Source of the DNA: Diphasiastrum complanatum
Lineage: Eukaryota > Streptophyta > Lycopodiopsida > Lycopodiales > Lycopodiaceae
DNA length: 64,000 nt
Direction: 5' to 3'
Assembly (NCBI GenBank): GCA_029204225.1
Contig: CM055103.1
Location: 41,333,368-41,397,367, forward strand
Shown one piece after another: positions 47,901 through 58,412 of the stretch. The first letter of the stretch is position 1. Every line of letters begins with the position of its first letter. A program made the translations under genes and the position numbers. The notes beneath the pieces are model-generated. The model did not search any database. It had not been told where the DNA came from and saw nothing but the letters and a program-made list of their open reading frames with translations.

Positions 47901-48515
47901 AAACATATAAAATAATTTTTTTGGAAAGGTATTTGGCAATTAAAATATTGGGTTATACTCCCAATGAGACTAAAAGTTTGAAATTGATAGGCGTAGTCAT
48001 GCATTGTGAAAAGATAGTTTATTCCGCCATGCACGAAAAGTTTTCTTTCTAGACAAACGAATTATTTTCATTCGTTTCTTTTCGGGCTAGACCTATCTTC
48101 TACACACTACTTTCCAACAGAACTGGGCAGTGATGAATGAGAATGATGGTGTGGGTGTGTGTCAGATCGTTGGAAGCTGTGTGGGACCTCTTTCAATCTA
48201 GTCCAAACAACTTAACAGGAGGAGGAAATTGAGCGCAGCAGCAAGAGAGCAAGCATAATTACAATCGTTATTGTGTCTAATGCAAAGATTGAACAAACAT
48301 GCAACTTGCATTATTTAATTCGAATTATTGAATCGTAAATTATAGAAATTCTCTCTATTATTTGTATCTTGAAGTCTCCATTATTTTGCTTTAGATCACT
48401 CAATTGTTTGATTTGTTTTGATTTATTTGTGCTTGATAGGCTGTTTCCAATCTGTTGTTGCATCAGGGTTCGTAATTCATTATGATTTGTTCGGAGGCCT
48501 AAACTAGCAGTTTTG
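44961..48515. mobile_element. Unclassified two-gene element, unit B (internally deleted)
   Basis: Colinear with unit A from its first base to the equivalent of about 42420. It then jumps (near 47972) to the equivalent of 44178 and continues to the CCTAAACTAGCAG shared end (44729 in A, 48509 in B). About 1.75 kb carrying nearly all of gene 2 is missing, so B is a non-autonomous deletion derivative. Nucleotide identity to A is around 90% by eye. Confidence 0.65.
46579..47985 (+). pseudogene. Unit B gene 1: second copy of the plus-strand gene
   Basis: Reads MASSSMSLDNKLLDFLNSSD, FVPFDINKLVYENCYNLIYL and, from 46815, HDHFKRNIYSGVHKRIYCLL, PDDESVQSSTVPLIEAF and INNESYISFNDIKDVLNLRE. The 5' part is more open than in A, with 91 codons before the first break. 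The same intron is present (GTATGTAGAT at about 47568 to TTTACAAG at 47687), although the acceptor G is shifted compared with A. The 3' exon keeps RLQDAIEIDAFGMRHGCVRG and continues past the deletion point. Some substitutions between A and B look synonymous or conservative, which hints at past coding constraint. Confidence 0.5.
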
Positions 48516-48526
48516 ATTGTTTGCAT
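48311..48526 (-). pseudogene. Small minus-strand coding remnant shared by units A and B
   Basis: Encodes ASLGLRTNHNELRTLMQQQI and SSTNKSKQIKQLSDLKQNNG. Unit A has the same at 44580-44771 (ASLGVQTNHTKLLTLMQQQI). It lies upstream, on the minus strand, of gene 2 and may be its first exon. A helical, Gln/Lys-rich segment with no recognised domain. Confidence 0.4.
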
Positions 48527-48679
48527 GCAAGAATCATTTGTAGGAGTTGCAATACCTTTCTTCTATTCTATCCATCTAAGTTTTGCATGTGCAGTAACGC
48601 ATTGTTTTTTCATCCACAAACAGTGTGCATAGTCTGCAGTTACTCGAGAAGAAGTTGTGACAACATATATGCTAGCAAT

Positions 48680-49510
48680 AGTGATAGAAATCACATTTGA
48701 ACTTATAGGAACTAACTTTGAAATCGCCAGTGCTACAACGATTACATAGCCAAAAAAAATTAAGCATCGAAAATTATCAAACAAATAATTACTCGCCAAG
48801 AATTTCAGAAAACGCATACATTCTGAGATGAAGCCGATTGCAATCGGGTAAGATTAACAATAAATTATTATAATGACGGAATGTTCAAAGTAGTTGGCTA
48901 ACCACTTCATATAACTGAATTATACAAATCAAAATATGGTGAGCTCAATTACAACGATTGCAATAATATTTTCCTTGATATTGAAAATGTTCTAAAATAC
49001 ATTATTCAATTCTATAAACTAGACGAACATCAAGTAAATGGAAAAATCATTATTGTAATAAAATTGGATGAATTTGAAATCATCAAAGGTCAAAAGTTGG
49101 AATGAGAGAGTGTCACTTTGATGAACAAAATTTCAGTTATAGATGATCGAACGTTTAGTGTTCAATCGAAAAATCACATATGGTGGTTGGCGGCATTCCA
49201 GGTATACATTTCAATTTTCATTTAGAATATCATTATTAACATTTCATACCTTGCCAGTTTTTATTGACATGTCATTACATTACTTGCTTCTCTACAGGTC
49301 TTGAAGAGGACCATAAAATACTTTCATGGATATTTTCAAAAACAAATTATGGCGAGATTATAAAGAGACATTTTAAGGGTGAGAAATTTACATCGAAAAC
49401 TATGGAAGTTTTCAAATTTAATGGTACCTTGTAGGGAATTTGAAAATATTAAAATGTATGTATAATGTCTCTCATGGGGCCACATCAAAACATCCATATC
49501 TATACAAACA
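48680..49510 (-). mobile_element. Inverted partial copy of the unit A gene 2 region
   Basis: Reverse complement of about 43355-44175. It keeps the gene 2 segments for ELYKSKYGELNYNDCNNI, the same intron (GTATACATTTC to TCTACAG, here 49202-49298 reading plus) and GLEEDHKILSWIFSKTNYGE, so gene 2 reads on the plus strand here. It ends at 49510, where a Copia gag fragment starts. Confidence 0.7.
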
Positions 49511-49514
49511 TCTA

Positions 49515-49698
49515 TAGCCCTTCCGAGACACCACTCATTGTGGCATGTACCAATTCAACGTCCCTAATTGGTTCTCCAATTGCCACAAGTTGATCTCTCA
49601 GCTCCTTTATCTTGGTGAAGAAAGAGCCCAATGATTCACTTTCTTCCATCCTTACTGCGTTCAATCTCGACTTCAAGAACATGGCCCGAGCTGGATTG
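49515..49698 (-). pseudogene. Copia gag fragment
   Basis: The minus strand encodes ARAMFLKSRLNAVRMEESES, LGSFFTKIKELRDQLVAIGE and PIRDVELVHATMSGVSEGL. This matches the UBN2 gag pattern (LxxxFxxLKMxExESVxxFFxRVKELxxQLxxxGEPI). It lies directly after the LTR without primer-binding site or leader, so those were deleted. Confidence 0.8.
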
Positions 49699-50520
49699 TG
49701 TTGAATTTCACACGTGTGGATTGTCCACTACATGTACTTGTGATCTCCTAAGGTGTGTAGATGCACCAAGATCAAGACTAGATTGAGATTCAAGATCTAT
49801 TTTTGATTCTATGGCAAAAACACACTACTACATGCATTCAATCATTTCCAACTCTCACTCACATGTGTGGGAAGTGTTCCAAAAGTATTCTAAGTAAAAA
49901 CAAGCTGCTCTCCTCAAGTAGAGAGAGAAAAACCATCATGAGCTCTCGAGTAGAGAGAGAAAGCTAGAAATTCAATGACACTCAAAATCCACTCAATCTC
50001 AAAATCAAATTAGATCCAAATGAGTACAATGATACTAGTAGATCCATGAGCTACCACTATGCTTAACTATGATTGGATCACACTTTGCCACCTCTTAATT
50101 CTATTGGACCATTGATCCATGCACCTCTTAATTCTATTGGACTATATTCAAGCACACCTCAAATTCCTATTGGACCACACATGGTTCCACCTCTAAATCC
50201 TATTGGACCTCTTAAACTTCATCAAACAAAAGCATTACACTTGTCTACACTCTAATTGGCACAAGTTTGGCCTCCTACTCTATTTTGGCTCAATAGTGGC
50301 ATTACAAGTGGAAATGGATAATTTGCCATCTATGCCAAATTTGACCCTATCAATATCCTACACCTAAATGCTTGACTATGAAATTCTATGAGACCCCTAT
50401 ATCAAACATTTTTATTTACTTTACAATTCTCCACATGTGGGAACATCCTCCACACATGTGAGATTCACTTACAAACTTCTATCATAAAAAATACCAAGCT
50501 AGATTTTTGCCAATTTCTCA
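49699..50520 (-). repeat. Copia LTR, minus strand
   Basis: On the minus strand it starts TGAGAAATTGGCAAAAATC after a TTGAGGAGGAG polypurine tract (50523-50532). It ends CACACGTGTGAAATTCAACA at 49699. The end region matches 24780-24850. It contains a short minisatellite (50085-50212). Confidence 0.7.
50085..50212. repeat. Minisatellite inside the LTR
   Basis: Four to five imperfect units of about 25-35 bp share CACCTCTTAATTCTATTGGACC. The plus-strand frame over it is repetitive (PPLNSIGP, APLNSIGL, PPLNPIGP) for that reason alone. Confidence 0.75.
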
Positions 50521-50629
50521 CACTCCTCCTCAAAAAATAGCTTGGAAAGGTACTAGATCACTTGAGAAGTTTGTAAATCTTCTTGAGTGGATCCTTTGTT
50601 ATGCATAAGAAGTGAAGATCAACCAAGGG

Positions 50630-51645
50630 ATCCATCATAGCAGCACCCTCACCATATCCATGATAAGATCTCTTTGGTAGAGATCTCTTGCCAATGCCTT
50701 TGAAGAGTGCTCCACCAATATGCCACTATGATCATGGGCTTCCCCCATGCTTGATGATGATCTTTGCTTTGAAAGTTCCATTTGCATGATGGATGCATCA
50801 TAAATAGAGAAATCTGAGGCTTTCAAGCCTCATAAGGATCATGGAGTGAGATCATAAGATGTGAAACAATATTGATTATCAAGATTATGCTTTCTAGCTT
50901 GACTAGTCCACATACAATGAACTATATCCATGATGGATCTAATCTTGATCTTTTTTAGGCTAGTTACTCTCTCAAGGATGTAAGTGTCCACTTTGGATGC
51001 TTCACTTAATCTCAAGAGGAGTTTACAATTTGCCTCAAAACATGTGATAACATGATTTTCAAAAAAGTGAGTACCAAGCTCAATCTTGTTCTTACTAGAA
51101 CCAAGAGCATACTTTTGACAATACAATATCTTGCTTTCAAAAAGTATTGGAAACACATCTAAGTCAATAATGAAAAGAAACATGTCCATACGATAAGCAT
51201 CATACAAAACTAGTATAGCTTTTCTTGAACTTTGAGATCCAAAAAATTCAATGAAGCAAGATAGCATTTCAAGCAAAGGAAGAGAAGCATATATGAATGT
51301 GTTGTAGTAGATACAACATGAAAGATGCCCCTCTTTGCCATGTAAGGTGAGCCATAAGGACTCGGCCATGCATCTTGAAGGTCTTCTTGAAATTATATGA
51401 AGAAGAAACTCCTCCTCACACCTTGGCCCCATCATAACTTGAATACCTTCAAAACAGATAACTTGTGATGCTTCTTGAGAAGCCTTGATCTCGGCCACTT
51501 CCAAGATTGAATCTTCATGCAATATGACATCTCTATTCACAATCACTTTTGAAATAGAGAGTGTAAAGACACTAAAGGCCTCCTTGATGGATGAGTATCC
51601 AATCATGATCCATGAGCTTGGATCATCCTTCCTCCTTGTTTCCAA
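50630..51645 (-). pseudogene. Copia integrase C-terminus and following internal region
   Basis: A 268-codon minus-strand frame (51645-50839) starts with SSWIMIGYSSIKEAFSVFTL and SKVIVNRDVILHED, the block that ends Copia integrase (FIGYxxxxKAYRVYxxxxxKVIISRDVxFDE). RT does not follow. Instead the frame runs on through CMAESLWLTLHGKEGHLSCC and SSKNKIELGTHFFENHV to 50839. This part has no recognised domain. The related plus-strand copy at 23850-24480 preserves the DNA but not the frame, so the extra coding is probably fortuitous. Confidence 0.65.
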
Positions 51646-51724
51646 GGGAATATGTGCAAAGACTTTTGATAGTAATTTGAATTGATCATGCTAGATTCGA
51701 AATCTTACAGTACCTTCACCTTCA

Positions 51725-51960
51725 ATGGTGTGAGTACTATTGTCACCAAGATGAACAAATTTCTTTGTGTTGTAACGCGTGTAAGAGTTTTGTGGAAGAT
51801 CCATCAAATGGATGTGAAGTCCACATTTTTAAATGGTGACTTAGAGGAAGAAGTTTACATGGTCCAACCACAGGGCTTTATGCCAAAAGGGCAAGAACAG
51901 AAGGTATGTAAACTACACAAAGCACTTTATGGCCTTAAGCAAGCGCCACGCGCAATTTGT
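51725..51960 (+). pseudogene. Copia reverse-transcriptase fragment
   Basis: Encodes [29 protein letters not shown] and [17 protein letters not shown], the RT block with the first catalytic Asp (QMDVKxAFLNG) and the LYGLKQAPR motif. It is cut after PRA. Opposite in orientation to the fragment on its left. Confidence 0.9.
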
Positions 51961-52182
51961 CCCTTAACGTTGATTTTCTCCAAAGTCCATTGACCAACCT
52001 CACCACATAGTATTGCCTTTGCCAGGCAAGGCCAAAAGAAAACCCTCCTTTCAATCTATAAGGATGAAAAGACCATCACTAGAAAAAGGAATGAACCTAT
52101 GAAAGTAAGATTAAATACCTATCAACTAGAAAAGGGCTTTCATTATATAAGAATGGAAAAACTCATCACTTAAAAAAAGGTG

Positions 52183-52420
52183 ATCATGAAACATTTGAAA
52201 ATAAGAATTAAAAAGCTATCACTATAAATAGGGCTTTAGTTATATAAGGATGAAAAAACCTATCCCTAAAGGAAAGATGATCATGAAACATTTGAAAACC
52301 ATCATCAAACATAGGGCCTGAAATATTTGAAAGTAAAATCCAAAAGCAAACTAGTTATTGGAAGAAAGTTGGCTTGTACATATTCAATGTGACCATCTTG
52401 CACGAATAAAGCTTATAACT

Positions 52421-52476
<56 letters not shown>

Positions 52477-52910
52477 CTCTGACCGCACACACACATACAC
52501 ACTTTCTCTCTCTCTCTCTCATTATAAATCTAATATAAATTTTCTATCAAACACTATTTATTTAAATACCGTAAACTAATGCATAATACAAAACATCATG
52601 AAACATTTGAAAATAAGAATTAAAAATCTATCACTAGAAATAGGGCTTTAGTTATATAACGATGAAAAAACCTATCCCTAAAGGAAAGATGATCATGAAA
52701 CGTTTGAAAACCGTCAGTAAACAAAGGGCCTGAAATATTTAAAAGTACAAACATTTGAAAGTAAAATCCAAAAGCAAACTAGTTATTCGAAGAAAGTTGG
52801 CTTGTACATATTCAATGTGACCATCTTGCACGAATAAAGCTTATAACTAATATCTCAGTCGAGGGGGGCGAGAGAGAGAGAGAGAGAGAGAGACTCTGAC
52901 CGCCTGCGCA
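52183..52910 (+). repeat. Direct duplication of about 0.4 kb upstream of the RING gene
   Basis: Bases 52183-52490 recur at 52595-52910, offset 412-428 bp, with only scattered changes. Both copies contain GGGCTTTAGTTATATAA, CTTGTACATATTCAATGTG, AATAAAGCTTATAACTAAT, a (GA)n tract (52425-52473 and 52870-52892) and GACTCTGACCGC. The second copy runs into the leader of the RING gene, so promoter and leader sequence may be duplicated. Confidence 0.85.
52425..52473. repeat. (GA)n microsatellite, followed by a CT tract at 52505-52520
   Basis: A 49-bp GA run and a short CT run 31 bp later could form a hairpin. GA repeats near plant starts can bind BPC/GAGA-binding factors. Whether they do here is not shown. 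Confidence 0.9.
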
Positions 52911-52953
52911 TAGACGAAAGCGTAGCAGCTATCTGCAGTGCCGAGAGGAGATC

Positions 52954-52968
52954 ATGGAGGTAAGATAG
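52954..52968 (+). promoter_or_regulatory. Tiny upstream ORF (or splice donor) before the RING gene
   Basis: ATGGAGGTAAGATAG lies 7 bp before the main ATG and encodes MEVR. It would be read first by scanning ribosomes. The same bases contain GAG-GTAAGA, a near-perfect plant 5' splice site, so an alternative reading is a first exon that splices downstream. Confidence 0.45.
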
Positions 52969-52975
52969 CTACACC

Positions 52976-53971
52976 ATGGAAGGAGCTTTTAATATGGCTG
53001 AGAATGTCGAAGATCTTAGTCAAGTCGAAGTCAATATTGCAAGTCTCCAAACCGTGCAAAGTGATGAGGAAGGTGGTGAAAGCTTCATGCTAGTGAGAGC
53101 GCCACAATATAGTGCTTTATGGCTTGCGACTCAGCATGCCATAAGGTTCACTGCGGATGAATACAGATGCTCCAGCACTAGGGAGCTGCTTCGCCGGATC
53201 CTCTCAAACACTGCGATAATTATAATTTGTTTAGCGTTGGTCCATTATAGCAAAACAGAGGGTCCGCTGAAACCCTTGAGAGCGTTAGTCGCATGGAATA
53301 TTTTAGAGCGCATGATTATCATGTACTACAATTATTGTCAATTCGTGTATGGAGATCGCTTTCGATACGAAGAGGCAAGGTGGCAGCTATTAAAAGCCTC
53401 TTTGCCGATGCTTTTGATATGGATGTTCTCATTCTTTCCACGCCTAGTTATGAGCATTTGGGCGCTAAGGTTTTCCTTCGATGCTGCTGCTCCCGTGCTT
53501 TACACGCTTGGCTGTGTGCTCTTGGGTTTAGATGTGTATTTTGTTTTTCTGAATTCCCTATTGTTCATCTGGAGAGTAGCCGATACATTTTATCGAAGAC
53601 CTCGCCGTGGCTCGCCGCGGGACATTAACTCGCTCGGAAGTTACACGTTTCAGCTGCTTATATCTGGAAATGAGAGAGCTGATGTAACTATCCCTGTAGC
53701 TCGTTCGGGCTCCGCAAGTTATTATATTCCGAGTGACGACGAAGACGAATGCTGCATTTGCTTAAGCACTTACCAAAGTGGGGAAGAACTGCGCAGGTTG
53801 TCATGCATGCACCATTTCCATCGTATTTGCGTTGATAAATGGCTAATGATAGATGCTAGATGCCCACTATGCAAGGAGTCTATTGGACTGCCCAGGGTAG
53901 AAACAGATCAAGCACGCGTACAACTTGGGGCATACACGGACAGAGCCTGGCGTTTGTTAGCAATTGTGTAG
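52976..53971 (+). CDS. Membrane-anchored RING-H2 E3 ubiquitin ligase
   Basis: A complete 331-residue protein. An acidic N-terminus (1-40) is followed by hydrophobic segments at about 76-90 (LSNTAIIIICLALVHY), 103-120, 139-166 (LPMLLIWMFSFF) and 171-202, so it probably spans the membrane four times. A linker with RRPRRGSPR (207-215) leads to a C-terminal RING-H2 finger with all eight ligands: Cys259, Cys262, Cys277, His279, His282, Cys285, Cys296 and Cys299 (C-x2-C-x14-C-x-H-x2-H-x2-C-x10-C-x2-C). The conserved Trp of DKWL (289) contacts E2 in this class. It resembles the Arabidopsis At1g12760/At4g11680 group, which is longer. The role would be ubiquitin transfer at a membrane. The substrate is unknown. 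The frame has no intron. The start at 52976 gives the first long frame; Met7 is an alternative. Confidence 0.9.
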   Translation: MEGAFNMAENVEDLSQVEVNIASLQTVQSDEEGGESFMLVRAPQYSALWLATQHAIRFTADEYRCSSTRELLRRILSNTAIIIICLALVHYSKTEGPLKPLRALVAWNILERMIIMYYNYCQFVYGDRFRYEEARWQLLKASLPMLLIWMFSFFPRLVMSIWALRFSFDAAAPVLYTLGCVLLGLDVYFVFLNSLLFIWRVADTFYRRPRRGSPRDINSLGSYTFQLLISGNERADVTIPVARSGSASYYIPSDDEDECCICLSTYQSGEELRRLSCMHHFHRICVDKWLMIDARCPLCKESIGLPRVETDQARVQLGAYTDRAWRLLAIV

Positions 53972-55640
53972 ACACATCCATTGGTATTTTTCAATCTGAA
54001 CATACTTATTTTCTTGTATGCAACAACACGTGTACATAGTTTTGAGATTCAGTTGTGCTGTACATTCCGATCAACCAATTTGATGACTGCGTCGTTGTTG
54101 GATTGACGGCAATCACAAAACTAACATTCATTCAAAACTTCAAAAGCAAAACCCAAAAGCTTCACTTTGTACACAAGGTGGACCTTGTAGCTTAGGTACA
54201 CAAAATTCAACATCTAGTTTGGCCTTTAGATCGGATGGTCGCTTTGTAAAATACCTATAAAGTGCGTGCTTTATTACTCTATTCATAATTGTGATTTGTT
54301 GATGAAAGTATAATAGTTTTTTGAGTTCTAGAGTTATAACTCACTTGATATCCTTGTCATGTGGTGTGGCTAGTGAAGCTATGTTGTATGTGGATAATAT
54401 GTTTTGTCAATCAAATGTTGGTACACGGTATAACACCACAAGATGTGATTTTCAGCAATTTGTACATGACAGAATTGAATGAGGTGATGACTTAGCTCTA
54501 AACAATATCTAACTTGATTATGTGCACTCATGCTAGATCAAGATGGTGTGCAATGTAGGGATGATACAACATGACAAAATGGATGTGCATGAATGTGCCA
54601 TGAATATTGAAAATCTGTCTTTTGAAGTTCAGAAATTTGAACTCCCTCATTTTTAACCATAAATAAACATGTAGGATAAATTTCTCACCCTTTAAATTAT
54701 ATATATTCCTAATTAGTTTGCTCACGGATAATATATATCTTATTCAAGCTCATCAAATGGACAGATGGATTGCAATTGATTTCAATATTAATGGATGCAG
54801 TATGTTTCATAATTGATATGATGAATGATATAAAATGATCGTATGCAAGATGATAGTCACATTGGAAATTTTTCCATATTATTTTTTTGGTTTTTCTAAT
54901 GAGAAGTTGATGGAAAGTATTTTGGCGCAGAACATGATGCAATAAAAGAACAATAGAAAGTCATTGTAGCTGATTATTCATCATCGCATGATTCAAATTC
55001 ATTAGCCTTGAATACATCAAGTTTTAATCCATCTCCACTTGATATTTCCATTATCACTATAAAATTTAAACTTTACTTCGTTCTCCTCGCTCATGGAATC
55101 ACTATCTGACCTACAAACATTATATAGTGTATCTACTATAGAATGATTGTCCCTTGCATTCACAGAATCCTAAACATTAAAAGCACTTGCAAATATTTTG
55201 ATTTTCTCTTTACCTATATTAGGCATGTACAAATATGTGTTTAGTATGTGGCTTAACCTAAAGAACATACCACCAATAATTATTTAATCAATCAGGCTGA
55301 TAGATCATTTACCTCTATTATTAGATTCTCATGCAATCTTCTAACGAAATTCCAGATGTCGCAAATCGTACGAGAATATACCATTACGGAATCGCAACCC
55401 CGGAACTACGGAGCTCGTCTACAAAAGACTAGCAAAGGGTACTCTAGAAATTATATTCACTAAGAACTATAAATGGTGTTGTAAATCTGATCTGATTGAT
55501 TATTAGCGCCTCACTTTGCATCATTAGCTTTTTTTTTATTCACCTTTCTTGTTTCATTTTTTTGATCCACTTATTTCCATTAAGAAAGATTTGCAAAAAC
55601 ATTGTGCAAAAACATTGAGAAAATCCGAAAAGCGAAACAT
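53972..55640. other. 3' flank of the RING gene; no gene seen
   Basis: AT-rich with short chance frames only. The RING gene 3' UTR should occupy the first few hundred bases. The stretch 55330-55500 changes to more balanced composition, probably the start of the Gypsy remnant that follows. Confidence 0.5.
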
Positions 55641-55661
55641 AGAAAGTAATTACTCTAGTGT

Positions 55662-55980
55662 ATGCACCTAAAATCCGGTAGGAGGCTATCCGTGCTGGAT
55701 CATCACGAGCTACAAGGCATACCAATCAAGATAACCAACGAAAATGTTGACATAGATTTGCCTATGATGGATGATCCTAGTCCATTTGTTCCTCATGTCG
55801 TCCAAAATGTTTTCAAGATCGACCTAGCATGGTTTGATGGAAAGGGAGATCCTAGATGATTCTTACAAATCTACACCCAAGCACGTAGAGCCTATAGAGA
55901 TGACAACCCGCAAGAGTTATTACGCTACCATAACTTGTACCTTACTCACACTATGAAGAATTGATTTTCAATCTAGAGCA
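55662..55980 (+). pseudogene. Probable Gypsy gag fragment
   Basis: The frame reads FVPHVVQNVFKIDLAWFDGK, GDPR, a stop, then FLQIYTQARRAYRDDNPQEL and LRYHNLYLTHTM. The FDGKGDPxxFLxxYxxxxRAYxxDD pattern is that of a retrotransposon gag core (P.FDGxGDPxxHLxxF). It is short and disabled by one stop. Confidence 0.45.
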
Positions 55981-56378
55981 AAGTGTTTTCTTGTGTGTAG
56001 TATGCTTAGGGTTTGGATCTTGCTTACGATAATGGAGGTAATGCATTTTTGGCAGGAGACAATTAAGCTTGTTATCGAAAATTCATATCCAATTGCAATA
56101 CAATGTGTCCTCCACCATGGAAATGGAGATCATAGAAAATAAAGAGCCTCATAGAAAACGTGACTCATAGAAAAGATCATAGAAAAGGTGGGTCATATAT
56201 TTTCAAAAATGATGTATACAAAAAATTATATTACATAATACAAAATCACATTGTTCAAAATCTATGGATTTTAAACTTTGATGGATGTTCCAAAGTCTTT
56301 GCATTTTATATGCTTTTGCTGCCTTGCTCTTAGTTGCACAAGAGCCGATTCACTAAGAAATAGAAAAAATGAAAATTT

Positions 56379-57197
56379 TCATATGGCATAATGCACCTTT
56401 ACACCATTCAATCGAAATTGATAGTACTTAGGTAGATTGAATTGCAACATGTCTAATTCTGATCGAATGTGATTGAGACTCCAATCTTCCTCAGCCTCAA
56501 CCATTGCAAGAATTTTGTCATTTCTTTTCACTGTTATTTGAAGTTGCTCTTGAGAGTTTATTTCAAAATCTTGATCAAGTGGCTTCAATTCATTTTTGTA
56601 TTTTATCCATCTTCTATAATACAACAGCAAAGTGAGCATTTGTTTTTCGATGTGATATCTGAATGTCATTGATGAGCAACATACTTTGCACTCAACTTGC
56701 TGATTTTGTTTCGTATCCCAATCATCATCCAACAACTCGACGATTATTTCAGCACTCAAGTCCTTACAAATAAATATTATTTTCGTTCTCTGAACATTGC
56801 ATTTGGAAAAAAAATCAACAAAAATAGTAAAAGGTAGATACCAACATAATCTATTATTCTTTGAATGAGTGCTAAATTTTAATATACTCTGAATATCAAT
56901 ATATGGTCTAGATCGAAAACTTTCTGAAATTGCTGCATCAGGAGAAATCCATTTTTCACTCGAAAAATCCGGTAGAGGATATGGCTCAAATCTACCCACT
57001 AAACCATTTTTATCAAGAAAATAAGTGTGATCATAAAAGAAAACGCCTGACTCTAAAAGTGATTTTGGAGAACAACCTTTATATTGTAGAATACTGATAT
57101 TCAAATTTATAACATCAATTTTTCCTACAATTGATTGAACTGTTTGCCATTCAACGAAATTTGATGGATACAAATATGCAAAACCAACAAGATGCAT
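56379..57197 (-). CDS. ORF of unknown family, 272 codons, source of the triplicated fragment
   Basis: An intact minus-strand frame. It starts MHLVGFAYLYPSNFVEWQ and includes CSPKSLLESGVFFYDHTYFL, DDDWDTKQNQQVECKVCCSS and, at the end, LQITVKRNDKILAMVEAEED and WSLNHIRSELDMLQFNLPKY. The last 50 residues have the strand-turn-strand-helix feel of a ubiquitin-like fold, but I recognise no family. Upstream on the same strand (57314 down) a short frame MATHNRRPRGTIDAINICNE leads, after one stop, to the ATG, so the first exon may lie there. The third repeat unit keeps an extra 284 bp of probable coding sequence at this junction, which suggests that this copy lost part of its 5' coding region. Could be a host gene remnant or a transposon gene. 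Confidence 0.45.
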   Translation of the reverse strand: MHLVGFAYLYPSNFVEWQTVQSIVGKIDVINLNISILQYKGCSPKSLLESGVFFYDHTYFLDKNGLVGRFEPYPLPDFSSEKWISPDAAISESFRSRPYIDIQSILKFSTHSKNNRLCWYLPFTIFVDFFSKCNVQRTKIIFICKDLSAEIIVELLDDDWDTKQNQQVECKVCCSSMTFRYHIEKQMLTLLLYYRRWIKYKNELKPLDQDFEINSQEQLQITVKRNDKILAMVEAEEDWSLNHIRSELDMLQFNLPKYYQFRLNGVKVHYAI

Positions 57198-57769
57198 AAA
57201 GATCCATTGATATTTTCAATATATTCTTGGTATCCATTGATATTCTGCATTTTTTTCATTGCAAATATTGATTGCATCAATGGTTCCTCTTGGTCTCCGA
57301 TTGTGTGTAGCCATTAGTCCAAAATATGTGAACGAAAGCTGAGAACAGAGAGAATGAAGAGAATGAGAGGTAAACCTAAGAATGACAATAAAAAATAACA
57401 GATAGAATGAAGAGAATGAGAGGTATACCTAAGAATGACAAGAAGTTCCTAAACCATAAGGATTAGTTAACTACAGTTTACGACTATTGACGTCAAATCA
57501 ACCTTGAGTGTACAAAGATGGGCAGCAAAAGAGTATTTGGGCAGTAACTGTGGTCCAATCACAATCGTTTGTTTTGCCCGGGCGGGATATTTGAAAATCA
57601 CAAAAATTTGGCCAAGAAAGTTAAATTTTTTTTTCGTTCGTCAACCACTGTTACAATTCATCATAGATGGACACCATTGATTGAGATACATAAGCGTTGA
57701 AAGCGTACAAAGTCAAAAATCACATCTTGACAAAGGGCCCATTTTGAGTTCTAATATCCCCTAATGCAT

Positions 57770-58412
57770 ACCAGTCAAGTCAACTACAAAGGCTTCTGAT
57801 TTAGCCCAGGTCTTTGTTGAAAGATTATTTAGGCTTTATGGACTACCAAGTGATATAGTTAGTGATAGAGATCCTAAATTTATTGGTCACTTTCGATCAA
57901 CTGTATTCCATAAGCAACAAACCTCACTTAGTTTTGGTTCTACTGATCATCCTGAATTTTATGGCAAGACTGAGAGAACTAATCAGACTATGGAGGATAT
58001 GTTGAGAACATATGTTTGTCACAGACAATCTAAGTGAGAAGATTATATTCCTTTGATTGAGTTTTCTTACAATAGTAGAAAACATTATGCTACTAGTTAT
58101 AGTCCATTTATGTTGATGCACGGTTTTCAACCTAGATCTTCGATAAATGTGGAGACGAAGTCTGTTAAGATCTAAAAAGTTGCGGATTTCTTGCATGATA
58201 TCATTAAATGTTGCAAGTGGCCCGTGATTGTATATGGAGTGGTCAGGATAGAGTTAAGAACTATGCCGATATCCAGAGGTCTCCCAGAGATTTTAAAGTT
58301 GATGATTGAGTATATCTTAGAATACCTAAAGATTCTAAGACTATGCGTACATGGAAGCGTTATAAATTGTCTACCGAATATTTTGGACCATTTCGGATTA
58401 TTCGAAAAATTT
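57770..58412 (+). pseudogene. Gypsy integrase fragment, tandem copy 1
   Basis: Encodes MPVKSTTKASDLAQVFVERL, FRLYGLPSDIVSDRDPKFIG, KTERTNQTMEDMLRTYVCH, YSPFMLMHGFQPRS and YKLSTEYFGPFRIIRK. These are the integrase core with the second Asp (VSDRD) and the Glu (KTER), then the GPY/F module. Stops at RQSK-stop-EDYIPL and VKI-stop-KVADF and a frameshift after HDIIK are shared by all three copies, so the element was already dead when it was duplicated. It fuses into the unknown ORF at 58403. Confidence 0.85.

Noticed and set aside
50073-50255. PPLNSIGP-repeat ORF
   Set aside because: Translation of a minisatellite inside an LTR.
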